Assembly: GCA_023251215.1 (NCBI GenBank)
Contig: JAHEZF010000004.1
Span: forward strand, 1-20,244
Source: Sphingobacteriales bacterium
GTDB lineage: Bacteria; Bacteroidota; Bacteroidia; Chitinophagales; Chitinophagaceae
Direction: 5' to 3'
Length of the DNA stretch: 20,244 bases
The notes under the pieces were generated by a model. The model saw only the letters and a program-made list of their open reading frames with translations, was not told the origin of the DNA and ran no database searches. The position numbers were made by a program, and so were the translations under genes. Shown here one piece after another: positions 1 through 7,551 of this stretch. Within the stretch, counting starts at the first letter, position 1. Every line of letters starts with the position of its first letter.

Positions 1-25
1 TATGTTTTTATTTATAAGAAATTTT

Positions 26-520
26 TCAGCTTTGACCAATTACATTGAATTCATGTGAAGAGTTACTTTCAACGGTACGCTTAATTTTTTTCACGAAGTA
101 CAGTAAACTTGCATTCAACCAAACGCCAATAAAAACCAGGAACACACCGCCATAATAAAGCGGTAACCCGCCCGTTACAGTAACGCTAATAATTACCAAA
201 ACGCTGCCTGATGCAGCAAGGGCAATTGCATATTTGGTACGGGTATCCCGGTAATTAAAAATAATACATGCTAACGCAATCAGGCAAAAAAGAGCCGTGA
301 TAAGAATGGAAGCGGATGATGTGAAACTTTGCTTCGAAATCATGGCACCGCTCTTTCCGCACAGCATCGCTGTGCTGGAATAGGCCATAAAGCAAAACGG
401 GCATTTTGGAATTAATGCCAGTAGTATTCCGTTAAACAAACCCGCATTCTCCTTTCGGATAATAGTGGTTCGTTTCCTTTTGCAAGGCTTACAATTGTTG
501 ATTTTTTCCGGTTGTTTCAT
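26..520 (-). CDS. Small cysteine-rich membrane protein, unknown function
   Basis: A 164-residue protein that I cannot assign to a named family with confidence. Its N-terminus is charged and carries a C10-x2-C13 pair followed by a basic stretch. A second pair, C40-P-F-C43, sits in a hydrophobic segment (about 28-50), with C54 close by. Three more hydrophobic segments follow at about 68-89, 97-116 and 121-143, so four membrane passes are likely. The CPxC-in-membrane layout recalls MerC-like or thiol/metal-handling membrane proteins, but that is a resemblance of layout only. The start ATG at 520 follows a 185-bp spacer containing a 20-bp inverted repeat, which suggests the gene has its own promoter and is not simply read through from the upstream mobA-like gene. 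The short downstream edge (1-25) is AT-rich and shows nothing. Confidence 0.75.
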   Translation of the reverse strand: MKQPEKINNCKPCKRKRTTIIRKENAGLFNGILLALIPKCPFCFMAYSSTAMLCGKSGAMISKQSFTSSASILITALFCLIALACIIFNYRDTRTKYAIALAASGSVLVIISVTVTGGLPLYYGGVFLVFIGVWLNASLLYFVKKIKRTVESNSSHEFNVIGQS

Positions 521-584
521 AATGATGCACAGATCTTAACCCATTTATATACTCAAAAAGGATATTACACCCCTTTGTCATGAA

Positions 585-604
585 CTTTGAAACCTCATTC
601 AAAG
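585..604. promoter_or_regulatory. Inverted repeat, candidate operator upstream of the small membrane protein
   Basis: CTTTGAA-N6-TTCAAAG is a perfect 7-bp inverted repeat with a 6-bp spacer, lying 65-84 bp upstream of the ATG at 520 in an otherwise featureless 185-bp spacer. The size and symmetry fit a dimeric regulator site. No regulator gene is adjacent and no clear Bacteroidota promoter (TTTG-N19-TANNTTTG) could be placed, so the regulatory role is inference. Confidence 0.3.
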
Positions 605-705
605 GACAGTAATAATTGGCTACAAAAAACTTTTTCTGAGGTGGGGATTAAAACTGCTTTGAAGTCCGGGCGGATTGAAAATGTATGGGAAGTTATAACT
701 AAAAA

Positions 706-1338
706 TCAAAGTTCCAACATTTTTTTTAGGGCATCATAATCCGTTTGTGTATCTATATCAATTTGCCCTTTCGGAAAGGGGATAGTGGCAACGGAACCAG
801 TATGTTTCTTTATTATTTTTTTCGCCCCCGCATCACCCTTCAAGGTCAATAATTCGTGAAAAAGAGTTTTATGAAAAAGAACGGGAGTGCCAATGGTATC
901 GCTGTAACTGCAGGCCACAATAGGTTTGCCGGAATGTTGTTGCAATTTTATCATATCATGCAATAATGATGAAGTGATATAAGGCTGATCGCACACTAAA
1001 AAAATGGCCCCGTCACATGCCGGAGCAATTTGCTGTAATGCCTTTAAACCAGCCCGGATAGAAGAGGCAATGCCCTCGTTCCAGTTTTCATTAGTGATGG
1101 TATAAATATTTTTGTCATCAGCAATTTCTTTGGCAATTAAATCAATATTGGCCCCAAGTATAGCAACAACAGGCTGAGTGTTTACTTTTTTTGCAATATC
1201 GAGGATATGACGCAGCAAAGTTTTGTTTTTATACATTAATAATTGCTTGGGCCTTCCCAAACGGATGGAAGCGCCGGCTGCTAATACAATGATGGCAAAA
1301 TGAAAACTACTGATGTTTTTTTCAGCTGTATCGGGCAT
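706..1338 (-). CDS. MobA/MocA-type nucleotidyltransferase (molybdenum cofactor cytidylyltransferase-like)
   Basis: A 210-residue GT-A-fold nucleotidyltransferase of the MobA-like NTP transferase family. It probably attaches CMP (MocA-like) or GMP (MobA-like) to molybdopterin in the cytoplasm. The N-terminal nucleotide-binding signature LAAGASIRLGRPKQLL is at residues 19-34, and the metal-binding 'VCDQPY' motif is at about 115-120. Length is normal for the family. The preceding xdhC gene ends in TAA whose last A is the first base of this ATG (TAATG at 1336-1340), a classic translational coupling. Pairing with XdhC points to maturation of a xanthine-dehydrogenase-type molybdenum hydroxylase, which favours the MocA (cytidylyl) role over MobA; sequence alone does not decide this. 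No molybdoenzyme structural gene is in the window. Confidence 0.88.
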   Translation of the reverse strand: MPDTAEKNISSFHFAIIVLAAGASIRLGRPKQLLMYKNKTLLRHILDIAKKVNTQPVVAILGANIDLIAKEIADDKNIYTITNENWNEGIASSIRAGLKALQQIAPACDGAIFLVCDQPYITSSLLHDMIKLQQHSGKPIVACSYSDTIGTPVLFHKTLFHELLTLKGDAGAKKIIKKHTGSVATIPFPKGQIDIDTQTDYDALKKMLEL

Positions 1339-2510
1339 TACTGATTTATTTTATTGGCAACATTCACTTTTCCTATTTCAGTTTCTGACCGGGAATGAAT
1401 CACATCTGCTTTGTCCCGGAGTGATTGTGCCTGCTTATTTGAAAGCACAGCTTTTATTTCAGCCAATACAGACAAAGCAATTTCTTCAGGTGTTTCGGCG
1501 CCGATATCAATCCCCACAGGTCCGTATATCATGGATAATTGTTGCTCAGTAAAAGTTTCTCCGGTTTCTCTCAATTCATTTAATATCCGGTCCAATTTTT
1601 TCTTTGGCCCCAGCATACCAATATAAACCAGTTTTCTTTTTAGCAATTCATTCAGCATAGCCATATCATAATTATAATTATGCGTCATGAGTACAAAAAC
1701 TGTTTGATCATCTATACTGATTCTTTCCAGCACATTTTCCGGCTTTGATACCAATACTTGGCAGGAACTGATAAATCTTTCTGATTTTGCATAATTGGCC
1801 CTGCCGTCCACCACGGTTGTATCCCATCCCAAAATAGCGGCCATGTTCACTAACGGTATTACATCATTTCCTGCGCCAATAACTATTAAGGCTACTGCTG
1901 GTTTAATAAATTCAATAAAAGAAGTGAGGTTTTGTTTTTCCGATATGTAGTTTTTGAATATTGAGTTTTGATCAAGCATTGCTTTTTTTGCATCTTCCAA
2001 TAAAATATTTTTGAGTGGAGTTTCCTCTGCAGATTCTATAGTTGCATCATCTTCTTTCAATAGCAAACAAGTGCCGGGTTGGGGGTCTTTTTTATTTTCT
2101 AACGAAAACAACGTAACCAAAACAGCTTTTTGTCTGTGCATTGCAACTTCTTTCAATAGTTGGATTGGATTATTAAATTGTGCCGGATTAACCGGTTCTA
2201 TCAATACCTGGATGATTCCATTGCAACCCAATCCCACACCAAATTTTGCATCATCTTCATCCATGGTATCATAGGTAACCAACATGGCCTTTTGCTGCAT
2301 TAATACCAATAAGGCTTTATGCAATGCATCACCTTCCAAACAACCACCGCTGATAGCCCCCGTTAATTGGCCATCATCGGTAATGAGCATACGGGCACCG
2401 GGTCGTCTGTACGATGAACCATCTACATGTACCACCGTTGCCAATGCTGTTGCTTTGCCTTGTTTTTGCGCTTCGTCATAAGCCTGAATGATATTTTTTA
2501 TTTCTTTCAT
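1338..2510 (-). CDS. XdhC/CoxI family molybdoenzyme maturation factor
   Basis: A 390-residue protein with the two-domain XdhC architecture. The N-terminal XdhC/CoxI domain contains GGCLEGD (C57) and the 'VGLGCNG' motif (C96). The C-terminal Rossmann-like domain begins near residue 207 with VIGAGND (about 210-216) and continues with a 'VVDGRANYAKSERF' segment. Known members bind molybdenum cofactor, help insert the sulfurated form into xanthine dehydrogenase-type enzymes, and protect it before transfer. The start ATG at 2510 lies 64 bp after the mnmE stop. The stop overlaps the start of the mobA/mocA-like gene, so the two form an operon. The client enzyme must be encoded elsewhere. Family assignment is secure; which hydroxylase it serves is unknown. 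Confidence 0.92.
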   Translation of the reverse strand: MKEIKNIIQAYDEAQKQGKATALATVVHVDGSSYRRPGARMLITDDGQLTGAISGGCLEGDALHKALLVLMQQKAMLVTYDTMDEDDAKFGVGLGCNGIIQVLIEPVNPAQFNNPIQLLKEVAMHRQKAVLVTLFSLENKKDPQPGTCLLLKEDDATIESAEETPLKNILLEDAKKAMLDQNSIFKNYISEKQNLTSFIEFIKPAVALIVIGAGNDVIPLVNMAAILGWDTTVVDGRANYAKSERFISSCQVLVSKPENVLERISIDDQTVFVLMTHNYNYDMAMLNELLKRKLVYIGMLGPKKKLDRILNELRETGETFTEQQLSMIYGPVGIDIGAETPEEIALSVLAEIKAVLSNKQAQSLRDKADVIHSRSETEIGKVNVANKINQ

Positions 2511-2574
2511 TGAAACAAACCTGGAAAATTTAAAGCAGCTGTAATTTACAAATAAATGATAGATGCAGAGAGGG

Positions 2575-3972
2575 TTACTTTCCGATACAAAACTTACTGA
2601 AAATATAATCCAATTGTTCTTCGTTGGTTATTTCTCCTGTTATTTCACCTAAATACTGCAGGCTCCGGCGGATGTCTATGGCCAGCAGGTCGCCGGAAAT
2701 TTTTTTATCCAACCCGTCTTTTATATCAGTCAATGATTTTTGTACTTCTTTCAATGCATGATAATGCCTTGCATTGGTAACAATAGTATTTTCAGTTTGT
2801 ACTTTCCCCTGCAATATTGCATCCACCATTCTTTCTTTCAGCACTTCGGTATGCAGCTGTTGTTTGGCAGAAATAAAAACAATTCCTTCCATATCTCTGA
2901 ATTTTTCCCTGGCTGCTGTTTCGCCTGCTTCATCAATTTTATTGGCGACAAGTAAGAAATTCAATTGCTGCTTTTCCATCTCTGACCCGATAGCTATCGG
3001 GTTCATACTTCCAACATCAGTTTTTTCATCAGCTACATCAAATAAATACAAAACAAGACCGGCCTGTTTCATTTTTTCAAAGCTGCGTTCTATGCCGGCG
3101 TTTTCCAATACATCTGCCGTATGCTGCCGGATACCAGCTGTATCAATCAGGCGGAACAGAATGCCATCAATATTAATCACTTCCTCTATAGTATCTCTGG
3201 TAGTACCAGGAATTTCACTCACAATGGCCCGGTTTTCATTCAGCAAAGTATTCAGCAATGTGCTTTTACCTGCATTGGGTTTGCCAATAATAACAACACT
3301 GACACCGTTCTTAATTACATTGCCTAATTGGAATGAGTTAATTAGTTGATTGGTTAATTGAGTTAATTGGTTTATCAATTCATAAAACTGTTTCCGGTCA
3401 GCGAACTCCACATCTTCCTGACTGAAATCGAGTTCCAGTTCAATGAGTGCAGAAAATTTTATGAGCTGCCCTCTCAGTTCTTTCAGTTTTTCAGAAAAGC
3501 CCCCGCGGATAGTATGCAAAGCAGTTTTGTGTGAAGCAGCGGTATTGCTGGCAATCAGATCAGCTACAGCTTCTGCCTGTGCAAGGTCCAGTTTGCCATT
3601 TAAAAAAGCCCGTTGGGTAAATTCTCCCGGTTTGGCCAGTCTTGCTCCATTCCTGATACAAGCTTCGATGATCTGCTTTTGTACATAAGCAGAACCATGA
3701 CAGCTTATCTCTATTACATCTTCACCGGTATAAGATCTTGGTTCTTTAAAAAGCGAAATCACAGCTTCATCCAGTATTTTTTCTCCTTCTTTTAAAAAAC
3801 CAACATGCAATGTATGTGAAGGCTGTTGTAAAAGATTTTTTGAGGGAAATAAATCATTGATAATTGTAAATGCTTTCTTTCCGCTTAAACGAATAACGCC
3901 GATGGCCCCCACTCCGGGTGGAGTGGCCAGCGCCACAATAGTATCATCCCAACCTGTGAGCTTGTTTATCAT
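2575..3972 (-). CDS. mnmE: tRNA uridine-5-carboxymethylaminomethyl(34) synthesis GTPase MnmE
   Basis: A 465-residue cytoplasmic GTPase that works with MnmG to add the (carboxymethyl)aminomethyl group to U34 of certain tRNAs. The N-terminal folate-binding domain opens with DTIVALATPPGVGAIGVIRL (10-29). The inserted G domain has G1 GKPNAGKST (230-238), G2 GTTRDT (256-261), G3 DTAG (277-280) and G4 NKID (344-347). The protein ends with the diagnostic FCIGK containing the catalytic-region Cys462. Two oddities are visible. An 18-bp perfect palindrome encodes N324-G329, between G3 and G4, and makes that loop about five or six residues longer than I remember for the family. A tract of octamer-like repeats encodes residues about 199-213, just before the G domain. 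The gene follows a terminator-like hairpin after tonB, so it probably has its own promoter in 3973-4110, but none could be placed clearly. Confidence 0.97.
   Translation of the reverse strand: MINKLTGWDDTIVALATPPGVGAIGVIRLSGKKAFTIINDLFPSKNLLQQPSHTLHVGFLKEGEKILDEAVISLFKEPRSYTGEDVIEISCHGSAYVQKQIIEACIRNGARLAKPGEFTQRAFLNGKLDLAQAEAVADLIASNTAASHKTALHTIRGGFSEKLKELRGQLIKFSALIELELDFSQEDVEFADRKQFYELINQLTQLTNQLINSFQLGNVIKNGVSVVIIGKPNAGKSTLLNTLLNENRAIVSEIPGTTRDTIEEVINIDGILFRLIDTAGIRQHTADVLENAGIERSFEKMKQAGLVLYLFDVADEKTDVGSMNPIAIGSEMEKQQLNFLLVANKIDEAGETAAREKFRDMEGIVFISAKQQLHTEVLKERMVDAILQGKVQTENTIVTNARHYHALKEVQKSLTDIKDGLDKKISGDLLAIDIRRSLQYLGEITGEITNEEQLDYIFSKFCIGK
2985..3002. repeat. 18-bp perfect palindrome inside mnmE
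   Basis: ACCCGATAGCTATCGGGT is identical to its own reverse complement. It lies in frame in mnmE and encodes N324-P-I-A-I-G329 in the G3-G4 interval. I recall the core CCCGATAGCTATCGGG as a frequently repeated palindrome in Bacteroidota genomes, but that is memory, not a search result. There is no second full copy in this window. Confidence 0.75.
3336..3376. repeat. Octamer-like tandem repeat tract within mnmE
   Basis: Read on the plus strand, five near-identical octamers follow each other: AGTTAATT, AGTTGATT, GGTTAATT, one extra G, AGTTAATT, GGTTTATC. The tract encodes the Leu/Gln/Asn-rich segment around residues 199-213 of MnmE, just ahead of the G domain. It could be a repeat captured by the gene or simply low-complexity helix coding. 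Confidence 0.55.
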
Positions 3973-4110
3973 CTTTTCAAAAATATACTAATTAGTGTTA
4001 CTCTGTTATCTTCAGCAATCACCCCTGCAGCATTACTGTGGTTTTAGATTATAATCCCTGGCTGCAGCAAGCAAGGTTTATATGATGCTAAGTTTTACTT
4101 TTCAAGTTGT

Positions 4111-4144
4111 AAAACAAAAATCCCCTCGCCAACTGGAGAGAGGA
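4111..4144 (-). terminator. Probable intrinsic terminator after tonB
   Basis: On the minus strand a 7-bp stem (TCCTCTC with GAGGGGA, one T-G wobble) encloses a 10-nt loop and is followed by TTTTTGTTTT. It begins 28 bp after the tonB stop codon and 138 bp before mnmE, so it would end the exbB-exbD-exbD-tonB transcript. Confidence 0.6.
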
Positions 4145-4171
4145 CTGAAATTAATTATTAGCGGACAATGC

Positions 4172-4996
4172 TTATTCGCCAACCACAACAAAAGTAATCG
4201 GTTGTTTTCTGTAAGCTTTTACATTGCGGCCATTTTGAATAGCAGGTGTCCACTTAGGTCCTTTTTTGATAACCTTAACGGCTTCGTCTTCCATTCCGTA
4301 ACCATGAGTTGTTAAGGCTCTCACATCGCTAATGTTTCCTTCTTTGTCCACTACGAACTGAACATAGGTGGTATAAGTGCCTTCAGGTGCACCATTTTCA
4401 GCGGGATTAAATCCTGACAGATTTTTTTCGAGGTATCTTTTCCAGGCACCTTCACCACCGGGGAAGCCGGCTTCTATTTCCACTTTATCAAATATCTTAT
4501 TTTCATCATCATCTTTCTTTTCTTCAATTACCTGCTTGCCTTCATCAATTTGTGTAGGGGTGGCAATATTCTGATCTTTTATACCTTCCTGGTTTACTTC
4601 AGCAATTTTTACATCTTTTAATTCTTCCTGTGGCGGTGGTGGTTTTTCCACTTCTTCGTCCTTTTTAATTACCGGGGGTGTAAATTGTTTCATTTCCACT
4701 TTTGGTGGTTCCACTTTTGGTGGTGGCGGCGGGGGTGGTATATCTTTCTTTTCTTCCTGCTTTATAGCCTGCAGGTTTAGTTCATGTTGTTTAAATCTTT
4801 TATCGGCATTGCTTTTAAGCGTACTGGCCAATACCGAACCCAATAATGCCAGTAATGCAATTGATGCAGTAATAGCAAGGGCACGGGTAATACGTTTGTT
4901 ATAGGTCTTTCGCAAATCATAAGCCCCGTAGTCCTTGTTCCTGTCTTCAAAGACCAGGTCAAGGATATCAGCGGATAGTATTTTGTTGGCTTCCAT
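4172..4996 (-). CDS. tonB: TonB family energy transducer
   Basis: A 274-residue inner-membrane-anchored, periplasm-spanning protein that passes proton-motive energy from ExbB/ExbD to TonB-dependent outer-membrane receptors. The cytoplasmic N-terminus has the Bacteroidota-style motif 'LDLVFEDRNKDYGAYDLRK' (12-30), followed by one membrane helix (about 38-59). A proline-rich linker follows: six or more prolines in a row near 87-93 and a PP repeat at 119-122, mixed with Lys/Glu blocks. The TonB C-terminal domain starts near FPGGEGAWKRYLEKNL (178-193) and contains the typical 'YVQFVVDKEGNISDVRALT' strand-turn and 'KKGPKWTPAIQNGR' segments. It is last in a four-gene cluster, 58 bp after the second exbD, and is followed by a terminator hairpin. 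Confidence 0.94.
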   Translation of the reverse strand: MEANKILSADILDLVFEDRNKDYGAYDLRKTYNKRITRALAITASIALLALLGSVLASTLKSNADKRFKQHELNLQAIKQEEKKDIPPPPPPPKVEPPKVEMKQFTPPVIKKDEEVEKPPPPQEELKDVKIAEVNQEGIKDQNIATPTQIDEGKQVIEEKKDDDENKIFDKVEIEAGFPGGEGAWKRYLEKNLSGFNPAENGAPEGTYTTYVQFVVDKEGNISDVRALTTHGYGMEDEAVKVIKKGPKWTPAIQNGRNVKAYRKQPITFVVVGE

Positions 4997-5054
4997 TATT
5001 TTGCAGTTTATAATGAGATGAGGTAATCCATTTATTCCACAAAATTATTCCCTT

Positions 5055-5678
5055 TTATTTAATACCATTGGTTTCTTCAGTCTTTTTGATCAAGTCATAT
5101 TCCTGGGCCAGAATTTTAACCATTGCATACCGCTTTACCTGGTTAATGGTCATTTCATCCAGGATGTCAACCGTATTTTTATAGGTGGCATCTTTATCGG
5201 GCTTGATGATGACCACAAAATCCTTGTCGAAGCAATCACTGGCCGGTTTACCATCCTTTTTGGCTTTGGCTTCGCATTCGGGATCGGGTCTATACCTGGA
5301 TATAACTTCTTTCTTTTTATCCAGAATGACCTTCCGTATGTCTTTAAAATTGGAAGTTTGAAAATTATTTCCTGCAGCATCCACCTTTAGTTGTCCTAAG
5401 TAATAATAAACCTGGTTACCCTTGCCCAGCATAATAGTAAGGGCACCCGACTCCTTTGCTTCAGTTTGATTTTTGGGGTCCTTAATATCCTTGGGCATGT
5501 TCAAATCCAAGGTAGTGGGGCTGCTCATGGTAGTGGTAAAAATGAAAAAAGTAATGAGCAGGAAACCCAGGTCCACCATTGGCGTCATATCTACACGGGT
5601 AGAAAGCCTTTTTGCTTTTTTGACCCCCCTGCCTTTTTTATGACCGCTATCGCCAGCCCCGGTATCTATACTTGCCAT
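5055..5678 (-). CDS. exbD: ExbD/TolR family biopolymer transport protein (second copy)
   Basis: A 207-residue ExbD-type subunit of the proton-driven ExbB-ExbD motor. After a basic N-terminus (KKGRGVKKAKR, 14-24) comes the membrane-entry motif VDMTPMVDLGFLLITFFIF, with the conserved proton-carrying aspartate at D36. The rest is a periplasmic domain, longer than the roughly 140 residues of E. coli ExbD because of an inserted segment with two cysteines (PDPECEAKAKKDGKPASDCF). Such a pair could form a disulfide. It follows the first exbD by 27 bp. The two ExbDs share only the membrane motif closely, so they are paralogues rather than a recent duplication. Confidence 0.92.
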   Translation of the reverse strand: MASIDTGAGDSGHKKGRGVKKAKRLSTRVDMTPMVDLGFLLITFFIFTTTMSSPTTLDLNMPKDIKDPKNQTEAKESGALTIMLGKGNQVYYYLGQLKVDAAGNNFQTSNFKDIRKVILDKKKEVISRYRPDPECEAKAKKDGKPASDCFDKDFVVIIKPDKDATYKNTVDILDEMTINQVKRYAMVKILAQEYDLIKKTEETNGIK

Positions 5679-5705
5679 ATTGAAAAAATTTTTAAGTTTT
5701 AAATA

Positions 5706-6359
5706 TTATTTTTTTGTCTTGTTAGCTTTCTCTAATTCTGAACCGGGTGGTACATCTTCCAAGGCCGTTACCAGGTTGTATTTATATTCATCGTTGCGTT
5801 TTAATGCGTCAAGAACTGCTTCAAAACTTGGATATTTTGACTGGGCATCTCCTTTAATAAGATATTTCAGGGTTTGCCCGGCAAATGCCTTTTTTGATTC
5901 TGCTATCCACCAGATCAATTCATTGTTGAGAGAATCCGAAACCAGGATGCCTGGCTGATTCAGGTTTTTCTGATCCTCAATCGGGGTAGCCAATAGTTGC
6001 TTCAAGCCAGCAAAAGGAACCCCAACCATATACGTCTTTCTGAAATTAGCCATTTCTTCTTTCGTCAGGTTCAGTCCTCTGCTGGTATTAATGCCCTGAA
6101 TGATCTCATCAAACTTACTCAGATCTTTTTCTGATAAAACAGTGAAAAAAACACGATTGGCAGAATCAACAGATATCATTACCGCGTTATTATCGGGCAA
6201 CTGCTGGGATAATACAGAACCTGGCGTTTTAATGGGTACCGGCTCCGGGGGCTTGAACTTGGTTGCCAGCATAAAAAAAGAAAGAATCAGAAAAGCGATA
6301 TCCACAAATGGTGTCATATCGGTATCTGTACTCTTTTTAGGTAACTTGACACTTGGCAT
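5706..6359 (-). CDS. exbD: ExbD/TolR family biopolymer transport protein (first copy)
   Basis: A 217-residue ExbD-type protein. The short N-terminus leads into DMTPFVDIAFLILSFFMLAT with the conserved aspartate at D20, followed by 'KFKPPEPVPIKTPGS' and a long periplasmic domain. This domain differs strongly from that of the next gene. It lies 74 bp after exbB and 27 bp before the second exbD, so co-expression is likely. Two different ExbDs next to one ExbB and TonB is a common Bacteroidota arrangement as I know it; the two probably assemble together or serve different TonB pools, which the sequence cannot settle. Confidence 0.92.
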   Translation of the reverse strand: MPSVKLPKKSTDTDMTPFVDIAFLILSFFMLATKFKPPEPVPIKTPGSVLSQQLPDNNAVMISVDSANRVFFTVLSEKDLSKFDEIIQGINTSRGLNLTKEEMANFRKTYMVGVPFAGLKQLLATPIEDQKNLNQPGILVSDSLNNELIWWIAESKKAFAGQTLKYLIKGDAQSKYPSFEAVLDALKRNDEYKYNLVTALEDVPPGSELEKANKTKK

Positions 6360-6433
6360 GTTTACAATAGTTTTTTAAATAATGAGATGAATAAGTTTCA
6401 TTTTTCCATACAGCTTAAGCCTGCTTCCACTGA

Positions 6434-7291
6434 TTATTTATACAGGGAGCCAAAGCTTTGTGTAAGAGTGAAACCTGATTCATCAATGCCATAAGTTATT
6501 GAATCAATACGGGTGGTAAACACATTATACATGATCAATGCCATTGCCGATGTTCCGATACCAAGAGCCGTATTGTACAAGGCTTCAGAAATACCTACCG
6601 CTAACTGGCTGGCATCTCCTGCTCCGCCTCCGCTACCCAACGCAGAGAAAGAACGGATCATCCCCAGCACCGTTCCCAACAAGGCGATCAATGTGCCTAC
6701 TGACGTAATGGTTGACAGGAATACCAGGTTTTTTTGTAACATGGGCAATTCCAGCGCTGTTGCTTCTTCCACTTCTTTCTGAATAGCCAGTACTTTCTGT
6801 TCGGTATTCATTCCAGGCTCATTAATCATTTCTTTGTAGCGGCGCAAACCTGCTTTCATTACATTGGCTACAGAACCACGTTGTTTATCGCATTCTGACA
6901 AAGCCGCATCTATATTGCGGTTGGCCAGGTGATATTGTACTTTTCGGATAAAATCTGAAATGGATCCACTGCCCAATGCCTTACGAATGGTAAGGTATCG
7001 TTCAATGGAAAATGTGAACACCATCAGTAACATTCCAATCAGTAATGGTACAATAATACCCCCTTGGTAAATACGATGCAAAGAGTCCTTTGCTTTATCA
7101 TGGTGTGGCCAGAACCAGCCTTCACCTCTTTGTTCAAATCCTTTGGGATCACCCAGGATAAAACGCCAGATACAATAACCGGCGATGATACAAAAAATGG
7201 GTGCAATCCAGGAAATGGCATTACTGCTCTTTTTTGGTTGAACCGATGTGGCTTTAACTGATGCCGTTGCAGTGGGTTTACTCTCTGCCAT
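6434..7291 (-). CDS. exbB: MotA/TolQ/ExbB family proton channel protein
   Basis: A 285-residue inner-membrane protein, the channel-forming partner of ExbD. It has an N-terminal Ala/Thr/Lys-rich tail, a first membrane helix (about 28-45), a short periplasmic stretch, and the helix GGIIVPLLIGMLLMVFTFSI leading into ERYLTIRKAL. A large cytoplasmic loop follows, then the paired C-terminal helices typical of the family ('TSVGTLIALLGTVLGMIRSF' and 'GISEALYNTALGIGTSAMAL'). The extra N-terminal helix makes it longer than E. coli ExbB (about 240 residues). It is the first gene of the exbB-exbD-exbD-tonB cluster and is preceded by a 260-bp spacer, so the cluster promoter most likely lies there. Confidence 0.93.
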   Translation of the reverse strand: MAESKPTATASVKATSVQPKKSSNAISWIAPIFCIIAGYCIWRFILGDPKGFEQRGEGWFWPHHDKAKDSLHRIYQGGIIVPLLIGMLLMVFTFSIERYLTIRKALGSGSISDFIRKVQYHLANRNIDAALSECDKQRGSVANVMKAGLRRYKEMINEPGMNTEQKVLAIQKEVEEATALELPMLQKNLVFLSTITSVGTLIALLGTVLGMIRSFSALGSGGGAGDASQLAVGISEALYNTALGIGTSAMALIMYNVFTTRIDSITYGIDESGFTLTQSFGSLYK

Positions 7292-7371
7292 GTTCTTAAT
7301 TTTTTAGTGTTTTTAAATATTAAGTATAAATCGTTGTTTTTCGGAATTGCAATGCTAAGAAAAAAGTTTTT

Positions 7372-7406
7372 AAAAAAATCCCTTCTCTTATTTTTTCCGG
7401 GAAGGG
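7372..7406 (-). terminator. Terminator-like hairpin between the ABC permease and exbB
   Basis: On the minus strand CCCTTC and GAAGGG form a 6-bp stem with a 15-nt loop, followed by A and seven T. It lies about 145 bp after the permease stop and 80 bp before exbB, so it may end the transcript that comes through the permease. The loop is large for an intrinsic terminator. A weak promoter-like pair (TTG at 7437-7439 and TATCTTGA at 7410-7417, 19 bp apart) abuts it, so the boundary between transcripts is uncertain. Confidence 0.35.
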
Positions 7407-7551
7407 GCTTCAAGATAAGGATTTTTTTAAACGCAGCAACTCTCTGATAAATAATTTGTCCCGGGGTCAAAGACTCTTTTGGAGACTCCCCGCAAAGATG
7501 ACAAATTTACCGGGCTTTGGGCAGAGACTGAATTCAGAACAATAATGCTGC

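Noticed and set aside
2774..3349. Plus-strand open frame of 191 codons opposite mnmE
   Set aside because: Antisense shadow of a conserved gene; Ser/Ile/Phe-rich with no recognisable domain.
3973..3990. TATTTTTG matching the Bacteroidota -7 element just before mnmE
   Set aside because: No TTTG or TTG lies about 19 bp upstream, and it is so close to the ATG that the transcript would have almost no leader; likely chance in AT-rich DNA.
7039..7470. Open frame of 143 codons overlapping the 5' part of exbB
   Set aside because: It lies out of frame over the well-supported ExbB coding sequence and the spacer, and its translation has no family features.
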